Shown piece after piece: positions 43,615 to 53,730 of a DNA stretch of 64,000 bases. The DNA lies in NCBI GenBank assembly GCA_032871835.1, contig CM065296.1, positions 57,113,186-57,177,185 of the forward strand, given 5' to 3'. A program made the position numbers and the translations under genes. Under the pieces are notes generated by a model. The model had not been told where the DNA came from. It did no database searches and saw only the letters and a list, made by a program, of their open reading frames with translations. How positions within the stretch are numbered: the first letter of the stretch is position 1; each line of letters opens with the position of its first letter. Source of the DNA: Dipteronia dyeriana (lineage: Eukaryota > Streptophyta > Magnoliopsida > Sapindales > Sapindaceae).

Positions 43615-44540
43615 TGTATAGGGATCATCATCGTCTGGAAGATTCTCTACAGATTCTCCTAGACCGATGTATCTCTCAGGTTGACTACTAACCCTCCCAC
43701 TACAGCGAGGTATGGTAGATTGTTGATCTTGTGTTGGTACGGAACTTACAATTAGGCTTGGTTGTGAAACCTCTTGTGAAATTGTGTCTCCTGAAAACTC
43801 ATTCAAGACAATTCTACTTTTAGGCATAAAATTATTCATATAGTCGTCTTTTAGAAATTTAGCATTTGAACAAATACTTTACAATCTGAAGGACTATAGA
43901 AATAATATCTTTTTGTTCCTTTTGGATACCAAACAATATGCATGTTTCTGAACGAGACTCCATCTTTTGTCTTTCTTTTTAACACATGCGTAGGACATCC
44001 AAATATCCTTAAGTGTTGTAAACTAGGCTTTCACCCGGTCCATAACTCATGTGGTGTTTTAGGAACCGGCTTAGATGGTACATCGTTTAGAATGTACATG
44101 GCAGCTTGTAAAGCATATCCCTAAAAAGAATTAGGAAGCGTTGTATAACTCAACATACACCTAACCATGTCCAAAAGAGTTCTATTTCTCCTTTCTGCCA
44201 CCCCATTTTGTTGAGGTGTACCTAGTGCAGAAAATTGAGAAATTATCCCATTATCAATAAGATATTGCTGAAACTCACCAGATAGATATTCTCCACTTTG
44301 ACCAGACCTCAAGATTTTTATGTGTTTTCCAAGCTGATTTTCTACATTAGCTTTAAATGCTTTGAACATGTCAAAAGCATCCGACTTATGTCTCATGAGA
44401 TATACATAGCCAAATCTTTAGTGATCATCCATGAAAGTGATGAAGTACTCATATCCACCTCTAGCTTGAATGCTCATAGGTCCACATACATCAGTGTGTA
44501 TCAATCCTAAACATTCGATGGCTCTTGTGCCTTTGGTGGT
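43615..44540 (-). pseudogene. copia A integrase and linker to reverse transcriptase, broken
   Basis: 44396-44121 holds KHIKILRSGQSGEYLSGEF, where the second catalytic Asp of the usual L-R-S-D pattern is replaced by Gly, and GTPQQNGVAERRNRTLLDMV with the catalytic Glu. 44120-43850 holds the C-terminal segment (IFGCPTHVLK, KGTKRYYFYS) with a stop. 43839-43615 is the linker with RCSGRVSSQPERYIGLGE. It is cut by the solo LTR at a DPYT site. Confidence 0.87.
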
Positions 44541-44543
44541 AAA

Positions 44544-45026
44544 TTACCTTTTAGTCATTTTACCTTCCAAACAAGATTCACAAGTTGGTAGATTATCAAC
44601 CTTTAAGTCACTTAGAGGTCCATCACTAACCAATCTTTTAATCCTATTAAGGTTAATATGACCTAGGTGCAAATGCCGTAGGTAGGTTTCATCCTTTGAT
44701 AATTTTACTCTTTTATGATTAGGTTTTGTTGATTCTGTGTCTAACAAGTGAGAGATATTTCTATGCAAATAGAATAAACCGTTTTCCAATGTACCTTTAC
44801 AAATAATTTTTTCATTCCTACTAATAATAAAAGCTTTATTAAAAGTAACCGAATAACCAAATTTATTTAAACAAGAAACTGAAAATAAATACCTCTTGAA
44901 TTGAGGTACATAATAAACGTCTATTAAATCTAAATGCCTATAAGAATATAAATTGATTCTAATATCTCCCACTACACTAGTAGACACCAACATTTCATTC
45001 CCTAAATGCAAGTTGAATTCATTCAT
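44544..45026 (-). pseudogene. copia A GAG-pre-integrase region
   Basis: 160 uninterrupted residues: LVSTSVVGDIRINLYSYRHL, VYYVPQFKRYLFSVSCLNKF, then the zinc finger HLHLGHINLNRIKRL with CESCLEGKMTKR. I do not see the protease D-S-G motif upstream between 45027 and 45288: the sequence passes from a Lys-rich gag tail straight to NEFNLHLGNE, so the protease core seems deleted. Confidence 0.85.
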
Positions 45027-45288
45027 ATTTAGTCTATTTCTTTGACCCGGAACCCCATATAGTTAGGTCCAAGTTGTTTTTTCTTCTGTTGTTTCTTGAC
45101 CTTCTTACGGGTCTTAACAATAGCAACTTTACTAACCTGTATGAATCCCTTAACCCTTCCCTTTCGTGAGGATTTTCTTAGTGCCTTGATCATCTTGCAT
45201 CAGGCCATGCAAGGTGCATTCCTTATTGTTCAAGGTATAGTCCAACTTGAACTAATCAAAAGAATCCGACAGTGAGTTGACAATCATG

Positions 45289-45591
45289 TCAATTTTTATT
45301 CTCACCATCTATCTCAGCACCATTGAGTTCAACAATGTTGAGATGTGCTATGAATTTCATCTTGTGATTATTCATAGCCTGTCCAGGTTTGATCCTAAGA
45401 TTCATGAAAGCAGTCACTGCCTCTCTCTTAGTCATCCTAAACTTTATAGCAGACATCTCATCTAGAGACATCATTATATTGGCAGCAGTCTCCATTCCTT
45501 CATGTTGCTGTTGCAACACGTCGGAGATGATGTCCATAATGTAACGTACATTTAGCCATCTCATCAGAAGACTTCCACTACTGATATTCAT
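45289..45591 (-). pseudogene. copia A gag fragment
   Basis: SDVLQQQHEGMETAANIMMS, MTKREAVTAFMNLRIKPGQA and NNHKMKFIAHLNIVELNGAE match the copia gag capsid (retrotran_gag/UBN2 type) where the protein passes from the N-terminal to the middle part. It is open for 100 residues, with stops or frame changes on both sides. A Lys/Arg-rich tail lies at 45040-45200. A full copia gag would be two to three times longer. Confidence 0.7.
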
Positions 45592-47140
45592 CTATTTGCT
45601 TCTCATTAGATTCATTAATAAGAGTAGGTGTTTTAGGAATAGATAGAACGAACTTATGGTTATTCAACTTGCAACAACAACCCAATCTTCCTTTTCCAGT
45701 TTACATAATTATCATCAGTTTAAGTATTATCTTTTAGGATGTTTGATTAGGGATGGGGTCATGATTTCTTTTTAATAACAAAAATCATATAAGTAAACAA
45801 TCATGATAAAGCACTTTCGAATATTTATCTTGAATTATAAATAAAATAATTCAATCGTAAAATTCAACGGTTATCCAACACCCATAAATATCACGCCTTC
45901 TTTAAGAATTTCGCACCATTTACTAGTTGGGTTAAGTCCCACCTAATAGTTAACATAACAGCCAACGTTTTCAATTTTAGCCTTGCAATTTTATTAACAA
46001 GAACTCGCGAGGGGATATTAATAAAATTACATTGAGTGTGTTACAAAGTTATCGACCTTCAATATAATCCCTCACGAATATCCCTCATTTGGGAGTAGAT
46101 ATCGTTTGGGCTAATTGTCTAGTCTATCCTTGTAAGGAAGTATCTTGCTAAATTCCATTCATGAATACCTCTTGGGAGGTTATTACACGAAATATAAAGC
46201 TCAACTAAACTTGGAGGCCGTAGGTGTTCCAAAACACCTTCTCCCACTCAATTGTTTAAGGCGTGTGATCGAATTCCATAAAATGATTTACCAAGTTATC
46301 TAGATGCCAGTCAGATACCTAAATCATTCAATGCAAGTTCATACCAAAAGAGATATATGAGTTGCACTCCTATTCTATATGACATGTTATCAAACATTGA
46401 CAAACATTGCAATATTTATAAAAATATATATAGCTACAATTTTGGTCCATCCTAGAAAAGCAAGTAAATTACATGTCTTGGAATACAAAAAACTCCTTTC
46501 TTGGCGAACAAGTATTCACGCGACCTTCATCGTTTGGACTCCCTCGGCTGCCTCCCATGGGCTTGTGTACCATTGGCTTCCTCCTATGGGTGTGCGCACA
46601 CCACAACCCAGTAAAGGGCTGCCATGCCCATGGAATTCATGGGGCTTCTGTGCGCAGCCCATGCCACAACAAATGTGGCTGCATGCTGTTCGCACGCACG
46701 TTTGTTGCTATGGCTCGCAAGGTCCCAAACTTGTTCCGGTTGCTTCCAATTGTTCAAACTTTCGAGTCTTCGATACTTGAAAGTATTTCAGAAGAATTTT
46801 AAATAAAAAAATACTGCAGTTTTTTTATATATTTATTACAATATAGTGCAGTGTTTTTATTACAATAGCAAAATAAATAAAAATTTACCAACTACTAAGA
46901 AGGAAATTATGGCGATGATAGGTCACCCTTCTTGTTACAATCCCAAAACAAAATACATTGAAATTCTATGACCAAAATTGAGCAATAACAATCCACATAT
47001 AAAACGTATATATATACATACATTCCAATGTAAATATATATATGAATACCTAGAGTGTCATCTCTTTCTAAAACATGCATATATGCAATAAAAAGAAAAA
47101 GATTCACAAACACATACATCAATTAATCAAGGGTACAACC
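45592..47140 (-). other. copia A leader and gag 5' region, no readable gene
   Basis: 1.5 kb between primer-binding site and gag fragment. It is AT-rich except for a GC-rich island at about 46500-46740 with CCCATGG and GCCCATG palindromic bits and CACGCACG. I see no conserved protein on either strand; the frames at 46379-46806 on the plus strand have no recognisable similarity. Confidence 0.55.
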
Positions 47141-47156
47141 TTCCTCTGATACAAAT
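47141..47156 (-). other. primer-binding site of copia A
   Basis: The minus strand reads TTTGTATCAGAGGAAGG after the LTR end TTTTAATACA, similar to the initiator Met-tRNA complement TGGTATCAGAGC with changes. Confidence 0.75.
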
Positions 47157-47799
47157 TGTATTAAAATCGCACAACGGAAGCGTGAAAATTAGGATTAGGG
47201 TTTGATATATTTAAAAAAAATTCCCTTTATAATAACAAGAACCTTAACCCTAAATTAATTGATGTATATAAAAGTATCATTCCTTTTTTCTCGTGACGAT
47301 TTAACTAACGCCAAATTGAATCCGCAAGATCTTCCAATCCAATCACGAACGTGAATCACCTAGGAGTGTGGGCTCCCTTTCTTTAAATTGTATGCCTAAG
47401 GATGGAAACAAACAAAATCTTTTTCTTTGTTAGTCACAATAATCCTCCAAGAGAAAAATCCAAGAACGTCTGGTCACTTATGAATTATCAATTAATTTGA
47501 TTGAAACTCGCGTGAACCTAGATTCGATGTTGTACACAAAACCTTTTAATATAAAGGCTACTAGTGCACTATCGAATGCAAAATGTTCTTTCTTCCTTTT
47601 CTTCTTTGCCGAATTTTCACACACCAATCTTTAGAGTTGGAAGAATTTATCTAGAGCAAGATCAAAATTCTCTACACTTAAAATTCCCCTTTGGCCAAAA
47701 ATTTTTCTAACAAAAATACCTTGGCCGAATTCTACTCTTAGAACTCTTGCTTGGCCGAATTTTTTAGAGCTTAAAATCATCCTTGGCCGAAATTTAGAG

Positions 47800-47813
47800 C
47801 CTATATTTATAGG
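47800..47813 (-). promoter_or_regulatory. TATA-like box of the family-A 5' LTR
   Basis: CCTATAAATATAGG, a palindromic TATA box, present at the same place in copies X, Y and this LTR. Confidence 0.5.
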
Positions 47814-48523
47814 TTCACAAACCTCTCCTAAATAGTTATTTTGTAGGCAAGAATCTTATTCTTAGGTGGATTTACTTAGTGACCAAATATCCTTTTGCAA
47901 AAAGAAATCTTTCCTACACCAAGACTCCTAATCCAACTCATTAGTGTATTTGTGACCATATTAAAGACTTCCTAATTTGACTATATTAATAATTCCTTTT
48001 ATTTATCTACTTATCCAATATAGTCTTTAATATTAATTATACTACCAACAAAAGTATAATATTAGGAGACCTTAACCTAATAGGAAAAAGTTTTTGACTT
48101 TAAATTAAATAATTACTTAATTACAAAATTATTTAATTTCCATTTAATTAAATAATAAAGTAAAAAATAATATAGGCATATATATTATTTTTCTTATTTT
48201 ATTAAATCCGTTGGACCTTAATAAAAAGTCTACATGTGAACTAGACCCATTCTTACAAAAATAAACAAGTCCACATGCCTTAATACAACTCTAGACGGAC
48301 CCCTAAATTGGTCCAGCAGAATATATCGAGAGATCCATACAAGTTCGTGTGGATTGGGGATCTTGGCGGGCTATCTAAATTTAAGCTTCAATAGACATAA
48401 CCTAATCACAATCGACAAATGATTCACTTAGGTCCAATCTATTAATTTTAGTTCATTCAATTAAAGAACTAAAATTGAACTCTTAAATAAAGATAGAATA
48501 AATTAATACTTCTCATTCATACC

Positions 48524-48736
48524 CTAGACATCGTAATGGAAAAAGTGTATCCTCGTGAAGAATGCCAGTAATCGCCAAGAGCTCATAGACCGCCAATAGC
48601 TCTCCAAGTTACCATATTTACTCATATGACCACATTTTAAACTTGGATATTTTGACTTGTCCAGAAGCCATGTTTCAATAGACACTACATAAAACTTAAC
48701 TTTAAGATTTAATATCCAGTACCTCAAAATATCCAT
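48524..48736 (-). other. 70-codon open frame in the copia A 5' LTR
   Basis: MDILRYWILNLKVKFYVVSI; the third open copy of this LTR frame. No known family. Confidence 0.25.
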
Positions 48737-49386
48737 ATGATTGTCTTCTACTCATATTTAATAAATAGAGCCACGATGTCCATATCTATAAATCAAGTCC
48801 TATATCGATTAACAAATGAATACCACCAAACTATCAATGATAGACTATGCTTTATAATCGTACTCGCTGATAGATTAAATGATAACACTTGCAACCATAA
48901 TTCCATCATTTATCTCAGGATTGAGATAAACTCTCCAATTGTCTTCAAGTGAAAAACTTTTATCCATTGACGGTTGTGGATAAATTAATTCACTGTGATC
49001 CTAATCAATGCACCTATTGCACTAGATTCTTTTTGCCCGAAGACACCACATTTTGATGAGTTTAGACTCTTCATAACACATTTGATCCCACTCAAATACT
49101 AGCAAAAGAATCTACAACTTTGACAAGAAAAAGGCGCCCAACCTTTTTCTTAAGTTGTGAATGTTATTCAAGACTAACTAAAGAATTGTGTCTACCTCAT
49201 ACATGTCTAGATGTATGAACAATTCTTCTTTTCTCAAAGTCTTTTGACCTTATGAATATTTAATTTTGACAATTATAATAATTAAACTATAAACGCTATA
49301 AGATTTGTTAAACAAGAAATCACTTTATTAATATGAAAGGATTGTCAAATACATTATTATACTCTTGCTATCGAGTGTAATCCCAA

Positions 49387-49938
49387 TTGCATGCATGCTT
49401 GAACGCACTCATACAGGCATGTGTGCAAGCACGCATGCAAGTACTTAAGCACCCGTGCATGCACACATGCAAGCACGTATGCACACACGCATGTATGCGT
49501 GTATGCACACACTCATGCATGCATACACGCATGTATGCGTGTATGCACGCACGCACTTATGCACGTAAGCGCGTATGTAGGCACGCACACACGCACGCAA
49601 GCAAGCACGCACACACGCATACAAGCATGCACATACACACGCACATGTGCACTCACGCAAGAATGCATGCACGCACGCATACAAGCATGCACACTCGCAT
49701 GCACGTGTGCACTCATGCACGCATTCACGCAGACAAGCATGTACACATGCACACACTTGCACTCACGCACGCATGTATACACGTACACACTCACACACGC
49801 ATGCACACACACTTGAACACACTCACACAGGTATACACGTACGAACGCATGCACGCATTCATGCACCCATGCCAGTAAGCATGCATAAACATACGAACGT
49901 GTGCACTCATTAACGCACGCATGCATGCATTCACGTAC
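49387..49938. repeat. GCAC-type four-base array, block 1
   Basis: 552 bases of tetramers such as GCAC, GCAT, ACAC, TCAC, GTAC and AAGC. Bases mostly alternate purine-pyrimidine. It borders the copia A LTR on the left and is cut by D1 on the right. Frames through it are open on both strands only because the repeat lacks stop codons. Confidence 0.95.
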
Positions 49939-50924
49939 TGATGAGAACTAAGAAGCATCACCAAAGGATCCATTACATATTCCATTTGGGCCAATTACAA
50001 GGAGGCAAGAGGATCAAATAAGCATTTAATGATGGGTTGATTATGAGTTGCTAAAGTCTAAATTTGGCCCACATGAAGACCAAATCCTGGCTGAACTTCA
50101 TGAGTCTTTATAGATAGCATATAAGGTCGAATCGTCTATTCTATTATATTTTCGGAAAGCCCAAGATAAGCCCTACAAATGTTATATTCTGTCCTCTATA
50201 ATAGATCGTAACGAGCCCAAATTCGGTCATCTGTCTTGTTATGCGAAGACTTGAGTCGGGGAGTCCAAATTTCAACATATTTCCTATATTTTGGGCGACT
50301 TATGGTTGGAGAAGAATCCAATTTTGGCATGTTACCTATTTTAGCATATTCCATAATTTATTATTTCTCAAATAAAGAGTTGATTTATTTCCTAAAATAA
50401 ATGGTTGATTTATTTCCTAAAATAAATGGTTGATTTGTTTCACAGATTCAACTTTCCAAATAAGGGACAAATCAACTAGTTGCTAGTTTTTAGTGTTTAG
50501 TTATTTCCTAAATTTGATTGCATTTATTTTCCTGATTGTAAGATATTAATTGCCGAATATTTATTCCCTTTTTAGGACTTAGATATTTTAGTATAAAATG
50601 GACCAATTGATGTAGTTTTTAGAGTAGACTAGAATAGACTTGAATTGAAATAAAATTGAGAGAATTTTCTCTTAGTTCTTCATTAAACTATGAACTTATC
50701 AAGGTTCTACCTTGTATCGTTCAAATCTTGACTTATCACTCACCTTCTTTCTTGTTCTTGAGTGTGGCGTCTAGAACCTTCTTGATACTGTTGGTTCTTA
50801 TCTCCATATTGATAACGGGTCGCGGTCCTTTGTATTTTCGTTGTTCATAAACTTGAATTAGAAAACGATCCTTGCTACCATATATTGGTTTCGGATCTCA
50901 ATGTTCTTGGTGGAGTTCATATTA
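49939..50924 (+). repeat. 5' LTR of D1
   Basis: 986 bases, TGATGAGAACTAAG to TTCATATTA (terminal CA mutated to TA). It contains triplicated AAATAAATGGTTGATTTRTT-like units near 50380-50440. Confidence 0.92.
50592..50598 (+). promoter_or_regulatory. TATA box of D1
   Basis: TATAAAA in the middle of the 5' LTR, followed about 60 bases later by AATAAAATT. The equivalent in the 3' LTR is near 53398. Confidence 0.5.
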
Positions 50925-50925
50925 A

Positions 50926-50938
50926 TCGGTATCAGAGC
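50926..50938 (+). other. primer-binding site of D1
   Basis: TCGGTATCAGAGC, one base from the initiator Met-tRNA complement. Confidence 0.88.
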
Positions 50939-51485
50939 TTAGGCTTCTAAAATCAGGTTTAATTTATCCTTGTTCTTCTTCTTCTATTTTTTTTCTGTTT
51001 GATCTAAAAAAAATCAGATCCATTAAAAAAAATTGACCAGCTTCGATATAAGAAAAAAGGAGATCCAAAAAAAAATCGCCGAAAAAAAAGGTAAAACAAT
51101 TTTCGTTGAAAGGTCATGTAGTTGAACTTATATCAACAATTTTTATTCCTTTTCTTGATTTCGTGCGTTGATATTAAAAAGTAAATATGCCAGTAGAATC
51201 TCGTCTTTGTTATTCTTGTCCTATTTTATTATTTTTTGGTTTTCTATTTTTTTTTGTTACATCTTATTTCTTAAACTTCTTGTGAGTGTCCGTCTAAGTA
51301 AAAAAAAAAGAACTGAAAGAGTAAACAAAGAGTGAAAAAAAGGCAAGAGAGTATGAGCTCATCAGAGGGTTAAAGCCAAAAGATTGAGTGAAACACGAGT
51401 GTGAGTGGCACCATGTTTGAGGGCAAACACGTGAGGGAGTGTTTTGCGAGGTTTACTAGCTTTCTTTGTTTTGTAAAATTAAAAT
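50939..51485 (+). other. untranslated leader of D1
   Basis: 547 bases, A/T-rich with poly-A and poly-T runs, containing GAAACACGAGTGTGAGTG (51391-51408). The reverse complement of part of it (57832-58173) is present in D2. Confidence 0.6.
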
Positions 51486-51760
51486 ATGTCCCATGATAAG
51501 AGTAAATGCTTATCCGACGATGCACCATAAATGGTAGATCTCAAATTTTTATATAGAGCCACAAAAAAAAACATTGAGCTGATGGAGATTAAGTTTGGTG
51601 AGGTGCATGATCGGATAGAGAAAGTGGAGTCTAGTTCGTAAAGAGAGCAGCCATTCACGGCTCCTAATGTGTAACGAAGAGAAAGGAACCCACCTACGGA
51701 TAATTATGACGATGATTATGGGATTGACCTAGAGGAGGATGATCGCATGTCTAATGGGAG
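51486..51760 (+). pseudogene. D1 gag N-terminal remnant
   Basis: ATG at 51486 (MSHDKSK), then a helical stretch (IELMEIKFGEVHDRIEKVES) and the acidic RRERNPPTDNYDDDYGIDLE typical of the N-terminus of gypsy Gag with DDYG repeats. Stops at 51528, 51639 and 51675. The capsid and CCHC knuckle that should follow are deleted; the sequence passes to the protease linker. Confidence 0.65.
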
Positions 51761-52314
51761 GTAGAGAAGTTAGGTATGGGAATAGAGAAGATAAGTATGG
51801 TAATAAAGGAGATAGGTATAGAGAGCTTTTGGTGGCAAGAAGAACTCTTAGTGCTCAATCCAATGAAGATGATGAGGTGCAAGGTGACAACATTTTTCAC
51901 ACTCGCTGCTATGTTAATGATAAGGTATGTAGCATGATCATTGATGGGGGAAGTTTTACTAATGTGGATAGCACTAGTTTTGTGGAGAAACTGAATTTGG
52001 CCAATTTAAAGCACCCAAAACCTTATAAGCTACAATATGATAGTGGGGAAATCAAGGTGACAAAACAGGTGTTGGTGTCGTTTTCAATTGGAAAATACAA
52101 AGATGAAGTCCTTTGTGACGTGGTACCAATGAATGCGAGCCATATCCTTTTGGGGAGACCATGGCAGTTTGATAGGCATGTGACGCATGATGGGTATACC
52201 AATAGATACTCATCTGTACTAAATAAAAAGTCAATCACTCTTGTACCTTTAACCCCAAGACAAGTATATGAAGATCAAGTGAGGATAAAAAAAAGATGTA
52301 AAAAAGGACTGTGA
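51739..52314 (+). pseudogene. D1 gypsy aspartic protease
   Basis: 191 open codons. NIFHTRCYVNDKVCSMIIDG with the catalytic Asp codon at 51943-51945 (D-G-G-S), TNVDSTSFVEKLNLANLKHP, VLVSFSIGKYKDEVLCDVVP and SHILLGRPWQFDRHV (flap and C-terminal strand) are the retropepsin-like domain of chromovirus-type gypsy elements. The first 25 codons are repetitive (YGNREDKYGNKGDRY) and probably remain from gag. No protease-specific lesion is visible, yet gag upstream is gone. Confidence 0.8.
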
Positions 52315-52790
52315 GAGTTCAATATAAACAAAAGAAAGAGAATTTGAAAAAACAAAAAAAAAGAAAAAATAGGTGAAAAAGAAAAGGAGGTTGATGAGAA
52401 AAAAAATAGAGAGAAAACAAGTGAGTTTTTATGCAAGAGAGAGTGAGATCAAAAAGGCTTTGTTTTCAAATCATCCAATGATTGTACTTTTGTATAAAGA
52501 GGCCTATTTAGTACTAATGAAATTAATTCGTCTGTGCCTAGTGTTGTTATTCACTTTTGTAGGATATTGAAAAAGTTTTTCACAACAAGGTGCCTCATCA
52601 TAGGCATGTAACTAATGATGGTTATACAGAAATTAGAGAAAATATTTCTTCCAATGGTGATTCATCAAACAAAGATGAAAAGGGGGAACCATATTTCGTG
52701 CTGCAGGCTATCAACAACATTATGGTGAAAATTAGATGACGAATTCTTTTGAAGAGAGGGGGGATGATGAGAACCAAAAAGCATCACCAA
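52315..52790 (+). pseudogene. D1 pol remnant: pre-RT linker joined to pol C-terminus
   Basis: A Lys/Glu-rich stretch and FLCKRE / ALFSNHPMIVLLYKEAYLV segments represent the linker before reverse transcriptase. Near 52570-52600 it jumps to sequence ending RTNSFEERGDDE (52738-52773), the usual C-terminus of gypsy pol next to the polypurine tract. About 3 kb of pol is missing. The end of the frame overlaps the 3' LTR start. Confidence 0.7.
52752..52764 (+). other. polypurine tract of D1
   Basis: AAGAGAGGGGGGA directly before TGATGAGAACC of the 3' LTR. Confidence 0.88.
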
Positions 52791-53730
52791 AGGATCCATT
52801 ACATATACCATATGGGCTAATTACAAGGAGGCAAGAGGTTCAAAGAAGCATTTAATGATGGGCTGATTATGAGTTGCTAAAGTTTAAATTCGGCCCATAT
52901 AAAGACCAAATCCGGACTGAACTTTGTAGGCCTCTACAAAGGGCATATATTGTCGGATTATCTTTTCTAATATGTTTCCGAAAAGTCCAAGACGAGCCCG
53001 ACAAATGTTATGAAGACTCTATCCTCTGTAATAGATCACAATGGGCCTAAATTTGGCCATCTATATTGTTGCGCGAAGACTTGAGTTGGGGAATCCAAAT
53101 TTCAACATATTTCCTATATTTTGGGTGACGTATGGTTGGAGAAGAATCCAATTTCAGCATGTTTCCTATTTTAGCATATTCCATATTTTATTTATTTCTC
53201 AAATAATTAGTTTATTTGTTTCCTAAAATAAATGGTTGATTTATTTCCCAAATTCAACTATCCAAATAAGGGACAAATCAACTAGTTGCTAGTTTTGAGT
53301 TTTTAGTTATTTTCTAAATTTGTGTGCATTTATTTTCCTGATTGTAATGCAGTAATTGTCGAATATTTATTCCTTTTTTAAGACTTAGATATTTTAGAAT
53401 AAAAGGGACCATTTGATGTAATTTTTAGAGTAGACTAGAGTAGACTTGAAATGAAATAAAATTGAGAGAATTTTCTCTTTGTTCTTCATTGAACTATGAA
53501 CTTATCAAGATTCTACCTTATGACGTTCAAATATTGACTTATCACTCACCTTCTTTTTTATTCTTGAGTGTGGCGTCTACAACCTTCTTGATACCGTTGG
53601 TTCTTATCTCTATATAGATAATGGGTAGCGGTCCTTTCCATTTTCTTTGTTTATAAACGTGAATTAGAAAACGATCCTTGCTACCATATATTGATTCTGG
53701 GTCTCACTGTTCTAAGTGGGACTCATATCA
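52765..53730 (+). repeat. 3' LTR of D1
   Basis: 966 bases, TGATGAGAACCAAA to CTCATATCA, followed by CGTAT. Several indels and substitutions against the 5' LTR indicate an old insertion. Confidence 0.92.

Larger units (their letters stand above)
27034..49386 (-). mobile_element. Ty1/copia retrotransposon copia A, interrupted by Gy2 and by a solo LTR
   Basis: Two family-A LTRs (Y on the left, 47157-49386 on the right) enclose a minus-strand interior with primer-binding site, gag, GAG-pre-integrase, integrase, reverse transcriptase, RNase H and polypurine tract in copia order. Gy2 (27763-38374) sits in the 3' LTR and a solo family-A LTR (41278-43614) sits between integrase and reverse transcriptase. 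The right end borders the GCAC array; the left end is truncated, so no target duplication of this element can be tested. Confidence 0.9.
47157..49386 (-). repeat. 5' LTR of copia A
   Basis: 2230 bases from TGTATTAAAATCGC to ATCCCAA. The outermost CA expected from other copies (CCCAACA) is replaced by TT at the border with the array. TATA-like CTATAAATATAG is on the minus strand at 47800-47813. It carries the small sense frame 48524-48736. Confidence 0.88.
49939..53730 (+). mobile_element. D1: internally deleted Ty3/gypsy element in the array
   Basis: 3792 bases: LTR 49939-50924, Met-type primer-binding site, gag remnant, protease, start of the reverse transcriptase leader, end of pol, polypurine tract, LTR 52765-53730. 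Flanks are CGTAC and CGTAT, a 4/5 target duplication inside the array. The capsid, most of reverse transcriptase, RNase H and integrase are missing. It is therefore non-autonomous. Confidence 0.9.

Noticed and set aside
46379..46806. Plus-strand frames over the GC-rich island in the copia A leader
   Set aside because: Antisense to the element, no recognisable domain, and three overlapping frames are open only because of GC-rich composition.
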